DNA of 49,848 bases from Oleiharenicola sp. (lineage in GTDB: Bacteria > Verrucomicrobiota > Verrucomicrobiia > Opitutales > Opitutaceae). The position numbers and the translations under genes are program-made. The stretch's first letter is position 1, and every line of letters begins with the position of its first letter. Shown piece after piece: positions 21,170 through 30,091 of the stretch. The notes under the pieces are model-generated. The model was not told the DNA's origin, searched no databases, and saw nothing but the letters and a program-made list of their open reading frames with translations. Location: the NCBI GenBank assembly GCA_025363455.1, contig JANYDW010000055.1:1-49848 (forward strand), read 5' to 3'.

Positions 21170-22117
21170 TCAGAACCCCTTGATCTTGAAAAGACTGGTC
21201 ACGCTCTCGTTGGTGTTGATGCGGAGGATGGCCTCCCCGAGGAGCGGGGCGATGCTGAGAACAGTGATGGGCAGACCGCGGGTGTCAATCGGCACGGAGT
21301 TGGTGGTGATCAACTCGTCGATCAGGCCCGACTTGAGGCGCTCGTAAGCCACCTCATTGAGGACGCAGTGGCTGACGGCGGCGCGGATGCTCTTGGCGCC
21401 GTGCTCCTTCAGGATCTTGGCCGCCGCAGTGAGCGTGCCAGCCGTTTCTGTGATGTCGTCCACGAGGAGCACGTCGCAGCCCTCGACCTCGCCGACGACG
21501 CTGATGGCCTCGACGGTGGTCGCGCTGGTGCGCTTCTTGGCCACGAGGCCGAGGGACGCGCCGAGGACATCGGCGTAGGCGGAGGCCATCTTCATGCCGC
21601 CGACATCAGGAGAGAAGACGACGAGGTTGTTGCTGCGCTTGGTCGCGAGGTACTGGAAGAAGACCGGCGAGGCGAAGAGATGGTCGACGGGGATGTTGAA
21701 GAAACCCTGGATCTGCTGGCTGTGGAGGTCCATCGCCAGGACGCGGTTCGCGCCGGCGGCCGTGAGAAGATCGGCGACGAGCTTGGCCGTGATGGGCACC
21801 CGGGGCTGGTCCTTGCGGTCCTGGCGCGCGTAGCCGTAGAACGGGATGACGGCCGTGATGCGTGACGTCGAGGCGCGCTTGGCGGCATCGATCATGATCA
21901 GCAGCTCCATCAGGTGATGGTTGGTGGGCGGACAGGTGGACTGGATGAAGTAGGTGTCGGCGCCGCGGATGTTCTCGTTGATCTTCACAAACGACTCGCC
22001 GTCGGGGAAGCAGTTGACGGTCGCGTCGCCGAGCGGGACGCCGATGGACGAGCAGATTTCCTCTGCCAGTGCGCGATTGGATGAGCCGGAGAATATCTTA
22101 AGCTTCGTGTCCCTCAT
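21170..22117 (-). CDS. prs: Ribose-phosphate pyrophosphokinase
   Basis: The 315-residue enzyme makes PRPP from ribose 5-phosphate and ATP. Class I features are clear: FSGSSNRALAEEI at the N-terminus, FPDGESFVKINENIRG, the ATP flexible-loop YARQDRK, DLHSQQIQGFF, SPDVGGMKMA, and the PRPP loop VLLVDDITETAGT. Length equals the family norm. It is transcribed ahead of degQ with a 57-base gap. Its product feeds pyrE, which lies 2 kb away. Confidence 0.95.
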   Translation of the reverse strand: MRDTKLKIFSGSSNRALAEEICSSIGVPLGDATVNCFPDGESFVKINENIRGADTYFIQSTCPPTNHHLMELLIMIDAAKRASTSRITAVIPFYGYARQDRKDQPRVPITAKLVADLLTAAGANRVLAMDLHSQQIQGFFNIPVDHLFASPVFFQYLATKRSNNLVVFSPDVGGMKMASAYADVLGASLGLVAKKRTSATTVEAISVVGEVEGCDVLLVDDITETAGTLTAAAKILKEHGAKSIRAAVSHCVLNEVAYERLKSGLIDELITTNSVPIDTRGLPITVLSIAPLLGEAILRINTNESVTSLFKIKGF

Positions 22118-22149
22118 TGCAGTCGGTTGGTAGCCGAGAAGCGGACAGG

Positions 22150-22256
22150 CGGGAAGGAGAAAAAGGCCAATTAAGAATTAAGAAGGAGGAAGGAAGAAGC
22201 CCTTCGCCATCGAGTCCGATCGCCTTTCTTAATTCTTCCTTCTGCCTTCTTACTTT
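22150..22256. repeat. AT-rich inverted repeat between lpxD and prs
   Basis: TTAAGAATTAAGAAGGAGG at about 22168 is mirrored by TTCTTAATTCTTCC at about 22225, separated by a short GC-rich stretch. It can fold into one long stem. It may end lpxD transcription or be a mobile repeat; no ORF is involved. Confidence 0.5.
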
Positions 22257-23275
22257 TTCTCCAGCGCCTCAACGCGCTTGAACAAATCGGGGAGCCTTTG
22301 CTGCAGCACGGCGATCCGGCGCTCGAGCATGTACGGAATGGCCGGGTTGCCGTTTACGTAAGCGCCGGCCGGGATGCTGGCGGCGAGTCCGGCTCCGCCG
22401 CCGACCTTGCTGCCTTTGCCCAGCGTAATGTGACCGCCGAGACCCGACTGACCGCCCAAAATGACGAAATCCTCCAGCGTGGTGCTGCCGGAAATACCCA
22501 CCTGCGCGCAGAGGATGCAATGTCGGCCGATGACGACATTGTGGGCGATTTGCACGAGGTTATCGATCTTGGTGCCCTCCCCCACCACGGTCCGGCTGAA
22601 GCGGGCCCGGTCGAGGGTGGAGTTGGCGCCAATCTCGACGTCGTCGCCAATGACAACGGTGCCGACCTGGGGGACCCTTTCATGGCGACCAGCGACAAAT
22701 TCATATCCGAAGCCGTCGGAGCCGATGACGACACCCGGCTGGAGACGCACCCGCTGGCCCAGCAGGCACATGGTCGCGATCACGCAGCCCGGCATGATGA
22801 GGCAACCTTCGCCGATCCGCGCATCCCGCCCGACAAAGACCGAGGCTTGGAGTACGGAACCCGCGCCGATCTGCGCGCCCTCCTCGACAACGCACAGCGG
22901 GCCGACGTGGGCGGTAGCATCAACCCGGGCCCCGGGTGAAACAACAGCACTCGGATGGATACCCGGCGCGAGCTTGGGCCAGAGCGACTGCTCGATGCGA
23001 GCGCAGACCCGGGCGAGCGCCACGGAAGGGTTCTCGACAAAGAGGTAGACCTGGCCCGGCGCGGGTTCGCCCGCATAATCGAGGGGCAGCAGGATGGCGG
23101 TGGCGGCGCTGGCGGACACCTTGGCCTTGTACCTGGCGTTGCCGAGGAAAGACAGGTCACCCGGGCGCGCCGCCTCGAGCGACGCGAGGTCGGTGATCGA
23201 GCCGGTGTCCGCACCGGTAACACGCTGGGCACCGACCAGGGCGGCAATCTCGGCGATGGTGTAGGCGACCTGCAT
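22250..23275 (-). CDS. lpxD: UDP-3-O-acylglucosamine N-acyltransferase
   Basis: The 341-residue protein adds the second 3-hydroxyacyl chain in lipid A synthesis. An N-terminal uridine-binding domain (about 1-100) is followed by a left-handed beta-helix of hexapeptide repeats (about 105-310). The catalytic His segment [11 protein letters not shown] and the downstream GGQSGLGGH are present, followed by a helical C-terminus. It follows skp on the same strand, the usual order. Its presence implies an outer membrane with lipid A. Confidence 0.93.
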   Translation of the reverse strand: MQVAYTIAEIAALVGAQRVTGADTGSITDLASLEAARPGDLSFLGNARYKAKVSASAATAILLPLDYAGEPAPGQVYLFVENPSVALARVCARIEQSLWPKLAPGIHPSAVVSPGARVDATAHVGPLCVVEEGAQIGAGSVLQASVFVGRDARIGEGCLIMPGCVIATMCLLGQRVRLQPGVVIGSDGFGYEFVAGRHERVPQVGTVVIGDDVEIGANSTLDRARFSRTVVGEGTKIDNLVQIAHNVVIGRHCILCAQVGISGSTTLEDFVILGGQSGLGGHITLGKGSKVGGGAGLAASIPAGAYVNGNPAIPYMLERRIAVLQQRLPDLFKRVEALEKK

Positions 23276-23352
23276 GGCGATATTATTTGGGGCAACTCAA
23301 GACTTCACCACCAGACGTGATCAACAGCGGGGAGCAACGGGGTCATGGACAC

Positions 23353-23382
23353 AAAAAAGCCCTGTTCGGAGGAACAGGGCTT
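23353..23382 (-). terminator. Intrinsic terminator after skp
   Basis: An 11-bp stem, AAGCCCTGTTC (minus strand 23382-23372) with GAACAGGGCTT (23367-23357), is followed by TTTTTTG. It lies just past the skp stop codon, so dnaB-bamA-skp transcripts may end here and lpxD may need its own promoter. Confidence 0.8.
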
Positions 23383-23395
23383 GGCAAGAAACTTG

Positions 23396-24082
23396 TTATT
23401 TCGTCGGCGCAGGTGTTGCGGGCTTTGGCGCCGGCGTCGCCGGCGTCGTGGGCTTGGGCGTGGCGTTAGGCACCACGAGCGGGGCCGGTGCGGCAGCGGG
23501 AGCGACCGGGCGGTCCTTGTTTTCCCGCACGATCACTTCCTCGGAAATGTCGTAGGCGGCGTCGGAATAGAGCACGACCGGAATCTTGAAGATCGACGGG
23601 CCGGACTTGTCGAGGACGAGGGTGGCGTCGTGCTTCCGGGCAATCTCGATGACGAGCTTGCTGATCTCCTCGAGCAGCAATTCGCGGTGGTTGCCGATGC
23701 GCTGCTGGAGGGAGCGCTGTGTGTTCTGCATGAAATTCTGGATGTCGGTCTGCTTGCGCTGGATCTCCTCGTATTTCTTCGCGGCGTCGGCCTCCGCCTT
23801 CGTGCGCGCCTCGGCGGTCAGCAGCGTGTTCTTGGCCTGCTCGACGAGTTCCTTGTATTCATCGACGAGGGTCTGGCCCTGCTTGCGCATTTCCTCGGCC
23901 TGTTCCTGGGCCTTTTGCTCGGCGTCCTTGAACTTGATGTTGGCCTCCTCGGACTTGTAGTGACTGTCAAAGACCTTGGCCATGTCGACCGTGACCAGTT
24001 TTACAGCCGGCTGCGCCTGCAGGGCGATGGAACCGGCTGAGAGGATGGCCAGGGTGAGGAAGGAGTGGATCAGCTTTGTCAT
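23396..24082 (-). CDS. skp: OmpH/Skp-family periplasmic chaperone
   Basis: The 228-residue protein has a signal peptide (hydrophobic residues 6-22, cleavage near ALQAQ) and a long charged coiled-coil region (about 35-130) with many E, K, Q and A, typical of the tentacle helices of Skp. Skp carries unfolded outer-membrane proteins to BamA. The C-terminal 35 residues are a P/A/T-rich tail (repeats of ATPAPKP type) not seen in the E. coli protein. bamA lies 21 bases upstream on the same strand, and a terminator follows the stop. Confidence 0.88.
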   Translation of the reverse strand: MTKLIHSFLTLAILSAGSIALQAQPAVKLVTVDMAKVFDSHYKSEEANIKFKDAEQKAQEQAEEMRKQGQTLVDEYKELVEQAKNTLLTAEARTKAEADAAKKYEEIQRKQTDIQNFMQNTQRSLQQRIGNHRELLLEEISKLVIEIARKHDATLVLDKSGPSIFKIPVVLYSDAAYDISEEVIVRENKDRPVAPAAAPAPLVVPNATPKPTTPATPAPKPATPAPTK

Positions 24083-24103
24083 AATGTTGGAGGAGTGAGG
24101 TGA

Positions 24104-26560
24104 TTAGAAGCGGGTGCCGAAGGAGAAATTGAACTGGTTGCCCTTCTTGTTGAACCGGTCGTGAGTGAGCGGGATGCCGAAATCCAGACTGAGCGGGGCG
24201 CCGGCTACGAACAGGCGGAGGCCGACACCGAAGTTGTCGTTATAGCCCACCGGGCTGAAGTCATAGGCGTCGTTGTTGACGAAGCCGGCGTCATAGAAAA
24301 TCGCGGCGCGCACCGGTTTCACGACATCGAATGAATACTCCAAGCTGAGAAACCCATAGGTCTTGCCCCCGAGCGGCTCGCCCGTGACATCCGCGGGACC
24401 CACGTGGCGAAACTCGTAACCGCGCAGGTCCTGGGGTCCGCCGAGGAAGTAGCGATCATAGAACGGCACGCCCGGTACATAGCTGATGGGCGATGTCTGG
24501 GACTGACCGGTGGTCGGATTGGTATAGGTGATGTTGCGGGTGATGGGCTTGCTGCTGTCGCCAAAGCTGTTGACGACGCCGGTACGGGCGAGCACTGCAA
24601 GCACCTGCTCCTGGAATTCGGCGACGGGAAAGAATTTCGAGCTGCGGAACTCCACCTTGTAATAATTGTTATCCCCGCCCAGGAGACCGCCGGCCACGCT
24701 GATGCCCAGGTTGGTGTAGTGGCCGCGGGTGGTGTTGATGATCTTGTCCCGGGTGTCCTGGGTCAGGTCCAACTCGAGGCGGGAAGTGTGCGTCTTGCCC
24801 TGAAGCAGGAGGATGCTCGGCGGCGCGTTGGGGCTCACGTTCGCGATGTCGATGATCTCGTAGGTGTAGGCCAGCCGGGACTCCAGCCAGTTGAACAGAC
24901 GCTTGCGGATATAGAACTCGGCGCCGGTGCGGATTTCCTCGTAATAGGAGCTGTTGTACTCGGAGGTCGTGCGGTAGAGGTTGAAGCCGAAGGCGAGCTC
25001 GCGCTCGAAGAGATAGGGCTCCTCGAAGCCGAGGACGAGTTCGCTAGACCGCGAACCGATCTGGAAGCGCAGCCGGAACTTCTGGCCGTCACCCTGGAAG
25101 AAGGAACGCCGGTTGAAGAGGTCGAAGTTGGACTGCGTGACCTCGGCAAAGACCACGGCCTTCTCCAGCGAACTGAAGCCCGCGCCAAAGGTCAGGTTCC
25201 CCGTGCGGGCCTCCTTGACCGAGATCTTGAGGGTACGGCGGCCGGGGATGTTCGTCGACTCATCCGTGACGTTGACCGGATCCTCGAAGAAGCGGGTGTT
25301 CTCCAGACGCAGCTTGCTGATCTTCATGCGGACGCCATCGAAGGTATCGCCGGGGCCGAGCACCAGCTCGCGCAGGATGACGACGCTCTTGGACTTGGTG
25401 TTGCCCTCGATCTTGATCGACTCGACCTGGAACTGTTCGCTCTCGGTGATCTGGTACTCGACGTCAATGTTGCCCGTCTGCAGGTTCGGCTTGCGGATCA
25501 GCCGGACGCGGGTCTGAAGATAGCCACCGCGGCTGTAGAAGTCCTCGATCGACTCCACATCCTTGTCCAGCTTGGACGGCGTAAAGACGAAGCCCTTGTG
25601 CTGGCGCGGCATCAACTTCAGGAGGGCCTCGGGAAACACCTTGTTGCCGGTGAAACTGATGTCGCCGATGCGGTACAGGCGGCCTTCCACGACCCGGATG
25701 GTGATCACGAGCTTGCCAGACTTGGGGTAATCGAAGGTGACCTTGTCCTCGGCGATTTCCACGTCGAGGTAGCCCTGTTCCTGGTAATAATCGCGGAGTT
25801 TCCGGAGATCCTCGTCAAATTCATCGTCCTTGAGGCGACCGCTACCGGTGAGCCAGGAAAACATGTGCCATTTAGTGGTTTCCATTTCCTTCCGCAAGCG
25901 GCGCGGCTTGACGTGGTCGTTGCCGACGAAGTTGATGGCACTGATTTTCACCCGCGCACCCTCACGCACCTTGAAAGTGACGGTGCTGAAGCCGGTGGTC
26001 CGGTTGCGATCAATGGTGTAGGTGGCCTGAGCCTGGTTGAAGCCGCGCTTCTGGTAAAACTCGTAGATTTTCTGGGCGTCCTCCTTGATCTGGCGTTCGT
26101 CGAGGGGGCCATTGGCGACGGTCTTGATCTCCTTGGAGAGACGGCGCGCCTTGACCGCCTTGGCTCCTTCATACTTGACCGCGAGCACGCGGAACTTGGG
26201 GGTGACCTCTACGAGAATGTTCACCTGGTTGCCCGCCAGCTGCTCACGCTTGACCTCGATAAACTCGAAGACGCCGGTCTTGTAGAGGGAGCGAATGTCG
26301 CGGTCGATCAGGGCCTCGTCCAGATCGGTGTCCTCGCGCAGAACCATGTTGGCCCGGACGATTTGCTCGCTCACGTTGGCCATGCCGACAAACTTGATCG
26401 TGATCTTGTTGATGTGGCTGGGGACGGGCGCGGCCTCCTGTCCCGGCTGGGCAGCCGGCTGGCCTAACTCGGCCTGGGCAAACAGGCCGCCGGCACTGCC
26501 CGACAGCAAAAAGAGGGCCGCCAGGGCCGGGTTGATCAGGTTACGGAGTAAAGTTTTCAA
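24104..26560 (-). CDS. bamA: Outer-membrane protein assembly factor BamA
   Basis: The 818-residue protein has a signal peptide (to about residue 29), five POTRA-like repeats (about 50-470), and a C-terminal beta-barrel of the Omp85 surface-antigen type. The barrel shows GPQDLRGYEFRHVGP (a VRGF/Y-type motif in the L6 region) and ends in FSFGTRF, the terminal aromatic residue expected of an outer-membrane strand. It inserts beta-barrel proteins into the outer membrane. Its start overlaps the 3' end of dnaB by 20 bases, an unusual translational linkage of envelope and replication genes. Confidence 0.94.
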   Translation of the reverse strand: MKTLLRNLINPALAALFLLSGSAGGLFAQAELGQPAAQPGQEAAPVPSHINKITIKFVGMANVSEQIVRANMVLREDTDLDEALIDRDIRSLYKTGVFEFIEVKREQLAGNQVNILVEVTPKFRVLAVKYEGAKAVKARRLSKEIKTVANGPLDERQIKEDAQKIYEFYQKRGFNQAQATYTIDRNRTTGFSTVTFKVREGARVKISAINFVGNDHVKPRRLRKEMETTKWHMFSWLTGSGRLKDDEFDEDLRKLRDYYQEQGYLDVEIAEDKVTFDYPKSGKLVITIRVVEGRLYRIGDISFTGNKVFPEALLKLMPRQHKGFVFTPSKLDKDVESIEDFYSRGGYLQTRVRLIRKPNLQTGNIDVEYQITESEQFQVESIKIEGNTKSKSVVILRELVLGPGDTFDGVRMKISKLRLENTRFFEDPVNVTDESTNIPGRRTLKISVKEARTGNLTFGAGFSSLEKAVVFAEVTQSNFDLFNRRSFFQGDGQKFRLRFQIGSRSSELVLGFEEPYLFERELAFGFNLYRTTSEYNSSYYEEIRTGAEFYIRKRLFNWLESRLAYTYEIIDIANVSPNAPPSILLLQGKTHTSRLELDLTQDTRDKIINTTRGHYTNLGISVAGGLLGGDNNYYKVEFRSSKFFPVAEFQEQVLAVLARTGVVNSFGDSSKPITRNITYTNPTTGQSQTSPISYVPGVPFYDRYFLGGPQDLRGYEFRHVGPADVTGEPLGGKTYGFLSLEYSFDVVKPVRAAIFYDAGFVNNDAYDFSPVGYNDNFGVGLRLFVAGAPLSLDFGIPLTHDRFNKKGNQFNFSFGTRF

Positions 26561-27953
26561 AGCGCGTAATTTCTTGGAGGAAAGTCAGTTTCAAATCACC
26601 TACCGGTCCGTTGCGCTGCTTGGCAACGATTAAATCCGCCGCCCCGGTGGCGGTCTGGAATTTTTCGTCGGCCTCTTTGGGGCGGGAGAGCATCAGGACT
26701 ACGTCGGCATCTTGCTCGATGGAACCGGATTCGCGCAAGTCCGACAGGCGGGGCGTGCGGTTCTCCTTCTCCGATGAGCGGTTGAGCTGGCTTAGGACTA
26801 TGACGGGGAGGTCTAGTTCCTTGGCCATGGCCTTTAATCCACGCGAAACCTCGGCGACCTGCTGCTCGCGCGGGGCGCGGGAGTCGGAACCGCTCACGAG
26901 CTGCAAATAATCAACGACAATCAGGCCGAGTTTCTTCCGGGCATAGATGCGCCGGGCCTTGGCCCGCATTTCCATGATCGTCAGGGCGCTCGAGTCGTCG
27001 ATCAGCAGCGGACACTTCTTGAACTCCTCCGCGGCTTGCCCGAGGGCGTTGACCTCGCGGCCGTCCCGGCCGACCAGCCCGTCGCGCAGGAGCTTCATGT
27101 TCACCCGCGAGCGGGCACACAGCATGCGCAGGGCGAGCTGGGAGGAGCTCATCTCGAGCGAAAACACCAGGGTCGGCACGGGCTCCTTGCCGGCCTTGGG
27201 CAAGGTGGCGGCCTCGGCGATGTTGAGGGCAAAGCTGGTCTTGCCCATCGAGGGTCGGGCCGCGACGACGATCATTTCCTGCCGTTGGAAGCCAAACGTC
27301 ATCGCGTCGAGGTCCTTGAAGCCCGAGGTAACACCGGTCAGCTCGCCCTTCTTCATGAGCAGTTTGGCAATGACCGTGTTGGCCTCCTTGACCGCCTCCT
27401 TGATCTCCTGCGCGCTGTCGCTCACGCGGTCTTGGGTCACCCGGAAGAGGTCCTGCTCGACCTTGTCGACGAACTCCTCCAGCCCGCCGGTGAAACTGTA
27501 CGCCTGCTCAACGGCGCCGGTGGCGGTTTTGATCAGCTCGCGCAACAGGTGCTTCTCCCGGACCTTCTCAATGAAGTAGCCGGCGTGGGCCGTGGTCGGG
27601 ATCTTGCCCGTGACCTGCATGAGGTAGGGAAAACCGCCGATCTGGTCCAGCACCCGCCGGGTGGTGAGTTCCTCGGCCAGCACCTCCATGTTTACGGGCT
27701 GTCCCTTTTGATACAGCTCAAGGATGGCCTGAAACAAAATCTGGTTGGCGGGCCAGTAAAACGACTCGGCGGACACCCTCGCCTCCAGGCAGCGGGAAAT
27801 CGTGTCGCTGCCATCAAGCAAACAGCAGGCGAGGACGTGTTGCTCGGCCTCCTCGCTGGCGGGCATCTCCCGACCCGCCGGCCGCGCGGCGCCGCGGCCC
27901 TCCCCCTGTGGGGAACGGGCGGACGCGCGAGATTCGACGCTGACTTCGGCCAT
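26541..27953 (-). CDS. dnaB: Replicative DNA helicase DnaB
   Basis: The 470-residue helicase has the N-terminal DnaB domain (from EEAEQHVLACCLLDG, about residue 34) and the RecA-like ATPase domain. Walker A is ARPSMGKTS (about 235), Walker B LIVVDYLQL (about 348), and the late motif is QDADVVLMLSRP. It unwinds the replication fork. About 33 extra N-terminal residues rich in R, E and A precede the conserved domain, so the true start could be the ATG at codon 30. It follows rplI after a terminator and therefore probably has its own promoter in 27954-28051. Confidence 0.95.
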   Translation of the reverse strand: MAEVSVESRASARSPQGEGRGAARPAGREMPASEEAEQHVLACCLLDGSDTISRCLEARVSAESFYWPANQILFQAILELYQKGQPVNMEVLAEELTTRRVLDQIGGFPYLMQVTGKIPTTAHAGYFIEKVREKHLLRELIKTATGAVEQAYSFTGGLEEFVDKVEQDLFRVTQDRVSDSAQEIKEAVKEANTVIAKLLMKKGELTGVTSGFKDLDAMTFGFQRQEMIVVAARPSMGKTSFALNIAEAATLPKAGKEPVPTLVFSLEMSSSQLALRMLCARSRVNMKLLRDGLVGRDGREVNALGQAAEEFKKCPLLIDDSSALTIMEMRAKARRIYARKKLGLIVVDYLQLVSGSDSRAPREQQVAEVSRGLKAMAKELDLPVIVLSQLNRSSEKENRTPRLSDLRESGSIEQDADVVLMLSRPKEADEKFQTATGAADLIVAKQRNGPVGDLKLTFLQEITRFENFTP

Positions 27954-28051
27954 GGGGATTCAGTTAGCCGGTGCCAAAACGCCGCGGCAACCCTCGATTA
28001 TGCACAACTTCTTCATGGGTGTTGGGGCGGTGTGGAGCAGGGTCCCGATAC

Positions 28052-28078
28052 AAAAAAGCTGCGGGTTGAACCGCAGCT
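28052..28078 (-). terminator. Intrinsic terminator after rplI
   Basis: Stem AGCTGCGG/CCGCAGCT (28078-28071 and 28064-28057 on the minus strand) is followed by six T and G. It lies 21 bases past the rplI stop. Confidence 0.8.
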
Positions 28079-28098
28079 CAGGCAGGACGGGGCTGCAC

Positions 28099-28575
28099 TC
28101 AGGAGGCAGCCGGCTCGATCGGGTTCTCGGAGACGACGTCGAAGCTAAGCTCGACGCTGACGTCGGGATGCAGACGGATCTTCACCTCGTGCTTGCCGAG
28201 GGTCTTGATGGGCTGGCCCAGATGAATGCGGCGCTTGTCGACGGTGATGCCGGCGGCCGTGAGCTTGTCGTGGATGTCGTGGGTGGTGACGGCGCCGAAA
28301 AGCTTGCCGCCCTCGCCCGTCTTCACGGCGATGGCGATGCCGGCCTTCTCGATCTGTTTGGCGAGCGCCTGGGCGCCGGTCAGCTCCTTGGCCTCACGCA
28401 AACCGCGGGCCTTCTTGAGGGCTTCGACGCGCTTGCGGTTGGCGCCCGTGAGCGGCACGGCCATGCCCTGGGGCAGGAGGAAATTGCGCGCGTAGCCGGC
28501 GCGGACTTTGACCTGGTCGCCTTCGGCGCCAAGGCCGTCGACCGGTTTGAGGAGGAGAACTTCGTGATTAGCCAT
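28099..28575 (-). CDS. rplI: 50S ribosomal protein L9
   Basis: The 158-residue protein has the L9 N-terminal domain with VLLLKPVDGLGAEGDQVKV and GYARNFLLPQGMAVP, the long connecting helix, and a C-terminal domain with GKLFGAVTTHDI, KRRIHL, and KTLGKHEVKIRLHPDVSVEL. It binds 23S rRNA and helps reading-frame maintenance. It ends the rpsF-ssb-rplI run; a REP palindrome separates it from ssb. Confidence 0.95.
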   Translation of the reverse strand: MANHEVLLLKPVDGLGAEGDQVKVRAGYARNFLLPQGMAVPLTGANRKRVEALKKARGLREAKELTGAQALAKQIEKAGIAIAVKTGEGGKLFGAVTTHDIHDKLTAAGITVDKRRIHLGQPIKTLGKHEVKIRLHPDVSVELSFDVVSENPIEPAAS

Positions 28576-28597
28576 GGTGGATGTAGTTAAATTGTTT

Positions 28598-28657
28598 TTG
28601 TAGGAGCCTGCGGGCAGGCGAGGGATGTAGGGATCGCCTGCCAGCAGGCTCCTACAA
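28598..28657. repeat. REP palindrome between ssb and rplI
   Basis: Arms 28598-28621 and 28634-28657 are inverted copies (TTGTAGGAGCCTGC at the outside) with a 12-base loop. The core GGAGCCTGC...GCAGGCGA is shared with the half-site at 5376-5394. It sits inside a ribosomal operon. Confidence 0.75.
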
Positions 28658-28668
28658 CAAGGACAGAT

Positions 28669-29133
28669 TTAAAACGGCACGTCCTCGTCGAGGTTTTCCT
28701 GCGGGGCGGCGGGGGCCGCGGGCTTGGGGGCAGCGCCGGCGCGGGGCGCGTAGGTCCGGCCTTCGCCGCCTTCGGCGCCGGGGGCCCCACCCTCCGCGCG
28801 ACCGCCGCCAAGGAACTGAAAGTTTTCGAGCACGACCTTCATGCGGCTGCGCTTTTCCTTCGTGGTCTTGTCCTCCCACTGGTCGAGGCGCAAGCGGCCT
28901 TCGACGAAGAGCGGGCGGCCCTTGGTGCAATACTTGGAAATGTTCTCGCCCGACTTGCCCCAGGCCTCGATGTCGACGTAGGTCACCTCTTCGCGCTCGC
29001 CGCCACTGTCATCCTTGAACTTGCGGTTGACCGCGATGCTGAAGGTGCAGATGGCGGTGCCCTTCGGCGTCACCCGCAGCTCGGGGTCGCGCGTCAGGTT
29101 GCCGATGAGCATGACTTTGTTGAGATTGGCCAT
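28669..29133 (-). CDS. ssb: Single-stranded DNA-binding protein
   Basis: The 154-residue protein has an OB fold over about residues 1-108 (NKVMLIGNLTRDPELR, FSIAVNR, YVDIEAWGKSGENISKY, GRPLFVEGRLRLDQWEDK) and a disordered G/A/P-rich linker. It ends in the acidic tip NLDEDVPF, the docking site for replication and repair partners. rpsF lies 22 bases upstream on the same strand. Confidence 0.95.
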   Translation of the reverse strand: MANLNKVMLIGNLTRDPELRVTPKGTAICTFSIAVNRKFKDDSGGEREEVTYVDIEAWGKSGENISKYCTKGRPLFVEGRLRLDQWEDKTTKEKRSRMKVVLENFQFLGGGRAEGGAPGAEGGEGRTYAPRAGAAPKPAAPAAPQENLDEDVPF

Positions 29134-29155
29134 GGGAGGGGGCGGCGGAGCCGCG

Positions 29156-29461
29156 TCAGGCGTTCTCGAGCAGCGCGCGATAGACGCTGCCGTTGAGCCG
29201 CAGGCGCTCGTGGAGCTGGGCGGGGGCGGCGGCGGGGGCCGAGAAGGTCATGTGGACGTAGACGCCGCCCGGAAACTTGTCGTCGGTCTTGCGGGAAAAT
29301 TCGCGGCGGCCGATGTTCTCGACGGCGGTGACCTCGCCCTGCACGGCGGAGATTTCCTTCTTCACGACCTCGATGATCGATTCGACGGAGTCTTCCTTGC
29401 CCCGGTTGTCGAGGATGAAGGTGGCTTTGTAGTTACGCTTGGTCTGGCTCATGGTGGTCAC
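29156..29461 (-). CDS. rpsF: 30S ribosomal protein S6
   Basis: The 101-residue protein has the S6 ferredoxin-like fold (YKATFILDNRG at the start, then IIEVVKKEISAVQGEVTAVENIGRREFS, and FPGGVYVHMTF). It binds the central domain of 16S rRNA next to S18. Its start region overlaps the 3' end of pth by 29 bases; MSQTKRNYKAT at 29452 is an alternative start with a shorter overlap. rpsR, usually between rpsF and rplI, is absent here. Confidence 0.9.
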   Translation of the reverse strand: MTTMSQTKRNYKATFILDNRGKEDSVESIIEVVKKEISAVQGEVTAVENIGRREFSRKTDDKFPGGVYVHMTFSAPAAAPAQLHERLRLNGSVYRALLENA

Positions 29462-30032
29462 GGCGGTTGAGGAGGTTCATGGCGTGGGCCGGGCCGCTGG
29501 CAATCAGCAGGCGAAGGCCGTCCACGAGGGTGGTTAGTTGGTTGGCGATGAGGGTTGTTTCTTCTGTTGTAAATTTTCCGAGCACGAAGTCCTTGAGGTC
29601 CATCCCGGCGGGCCGGGCGCCGCCGATGCCGAGCCGGTAGCGGATGAATCCGCTCCCGAGGTGCTCGAGCAGGCTGGCCACACCGTTGTGGCCACCGGCG
29701 CTACCGGTCACCGACACTTTCACGAGGCCCAGGTCGATGTTGAGATCGTCGTAGGCCACGATGAGGGTGTCGGGCGCGACCTTATGGAAGTCGAGCAGGG
29801 CGCGCAGGGCGCGTCCGCTGTCATTCATGAAAGTCTGCGGCTTGATGAGCAGTCGCGTGACGCCGGGGCGGGCATCCCAGCGGGCGGTCTCGGCCTCGAA
29901 GCGGGAGTCGGACTTCCACTTGAGGCCTTCGGCGGCAGCGAGCGCCTCAACGACGGTGAAACCGAGGTTGTGGCGGGTGCCGGCGTATTCGCGCCCGGGG
30001 TTGCCCAGTCCAGCGATCAGCGTGACGGACAT
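29433..30032 (-). CDS. pth: Peptidyl-tRNA hydrolase
   Basis: The 199-residue enzyme recycles peptidyl-tRNA. It shows IAGLGNPGREYAGTRHNLGF with the catalytic His (residue 21), KPQTFMNDSG, and YDDLNIDLGLVKV. GSAGGHNGVASLLEHLGS and YRLGIGG are also typical. It follows rplY by 59 bases, a common rplY-pth pairing, and overlaps rpsF. Confidence 0.94.
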   Translation of the reverse strand: MSVTLIAGLGNPGREYAGTRHNLGFTVVEALAAAEGLKWKSDSRFEAETARWDARPGVTRLLIKPQTFMNDSGRALRALLDFHKVAPDTLIVAYDDLNIDLGLVKVSVTGSAGGHNGVASLLEHLGSGFIRYRLGIGGARPAGMDLKDFVLGKFTTEETTLIANQLTTLVDGLRLLIASGPAHAMNLLNRRDHHEPDQA

Positions 30033-30091
30033 GACTCAAAGAACGGTGTACAAAACGGCCCGCCCGCGGACGGACGGACCGGGAACTGAAA

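Noticed and set aside
24404..26467. A 687-codon plus-strand frame opposite bamA
   Set aside because: Its composition is that of an antisense shadow, and bamA has POTRA and barrel motifs on the minus strand.
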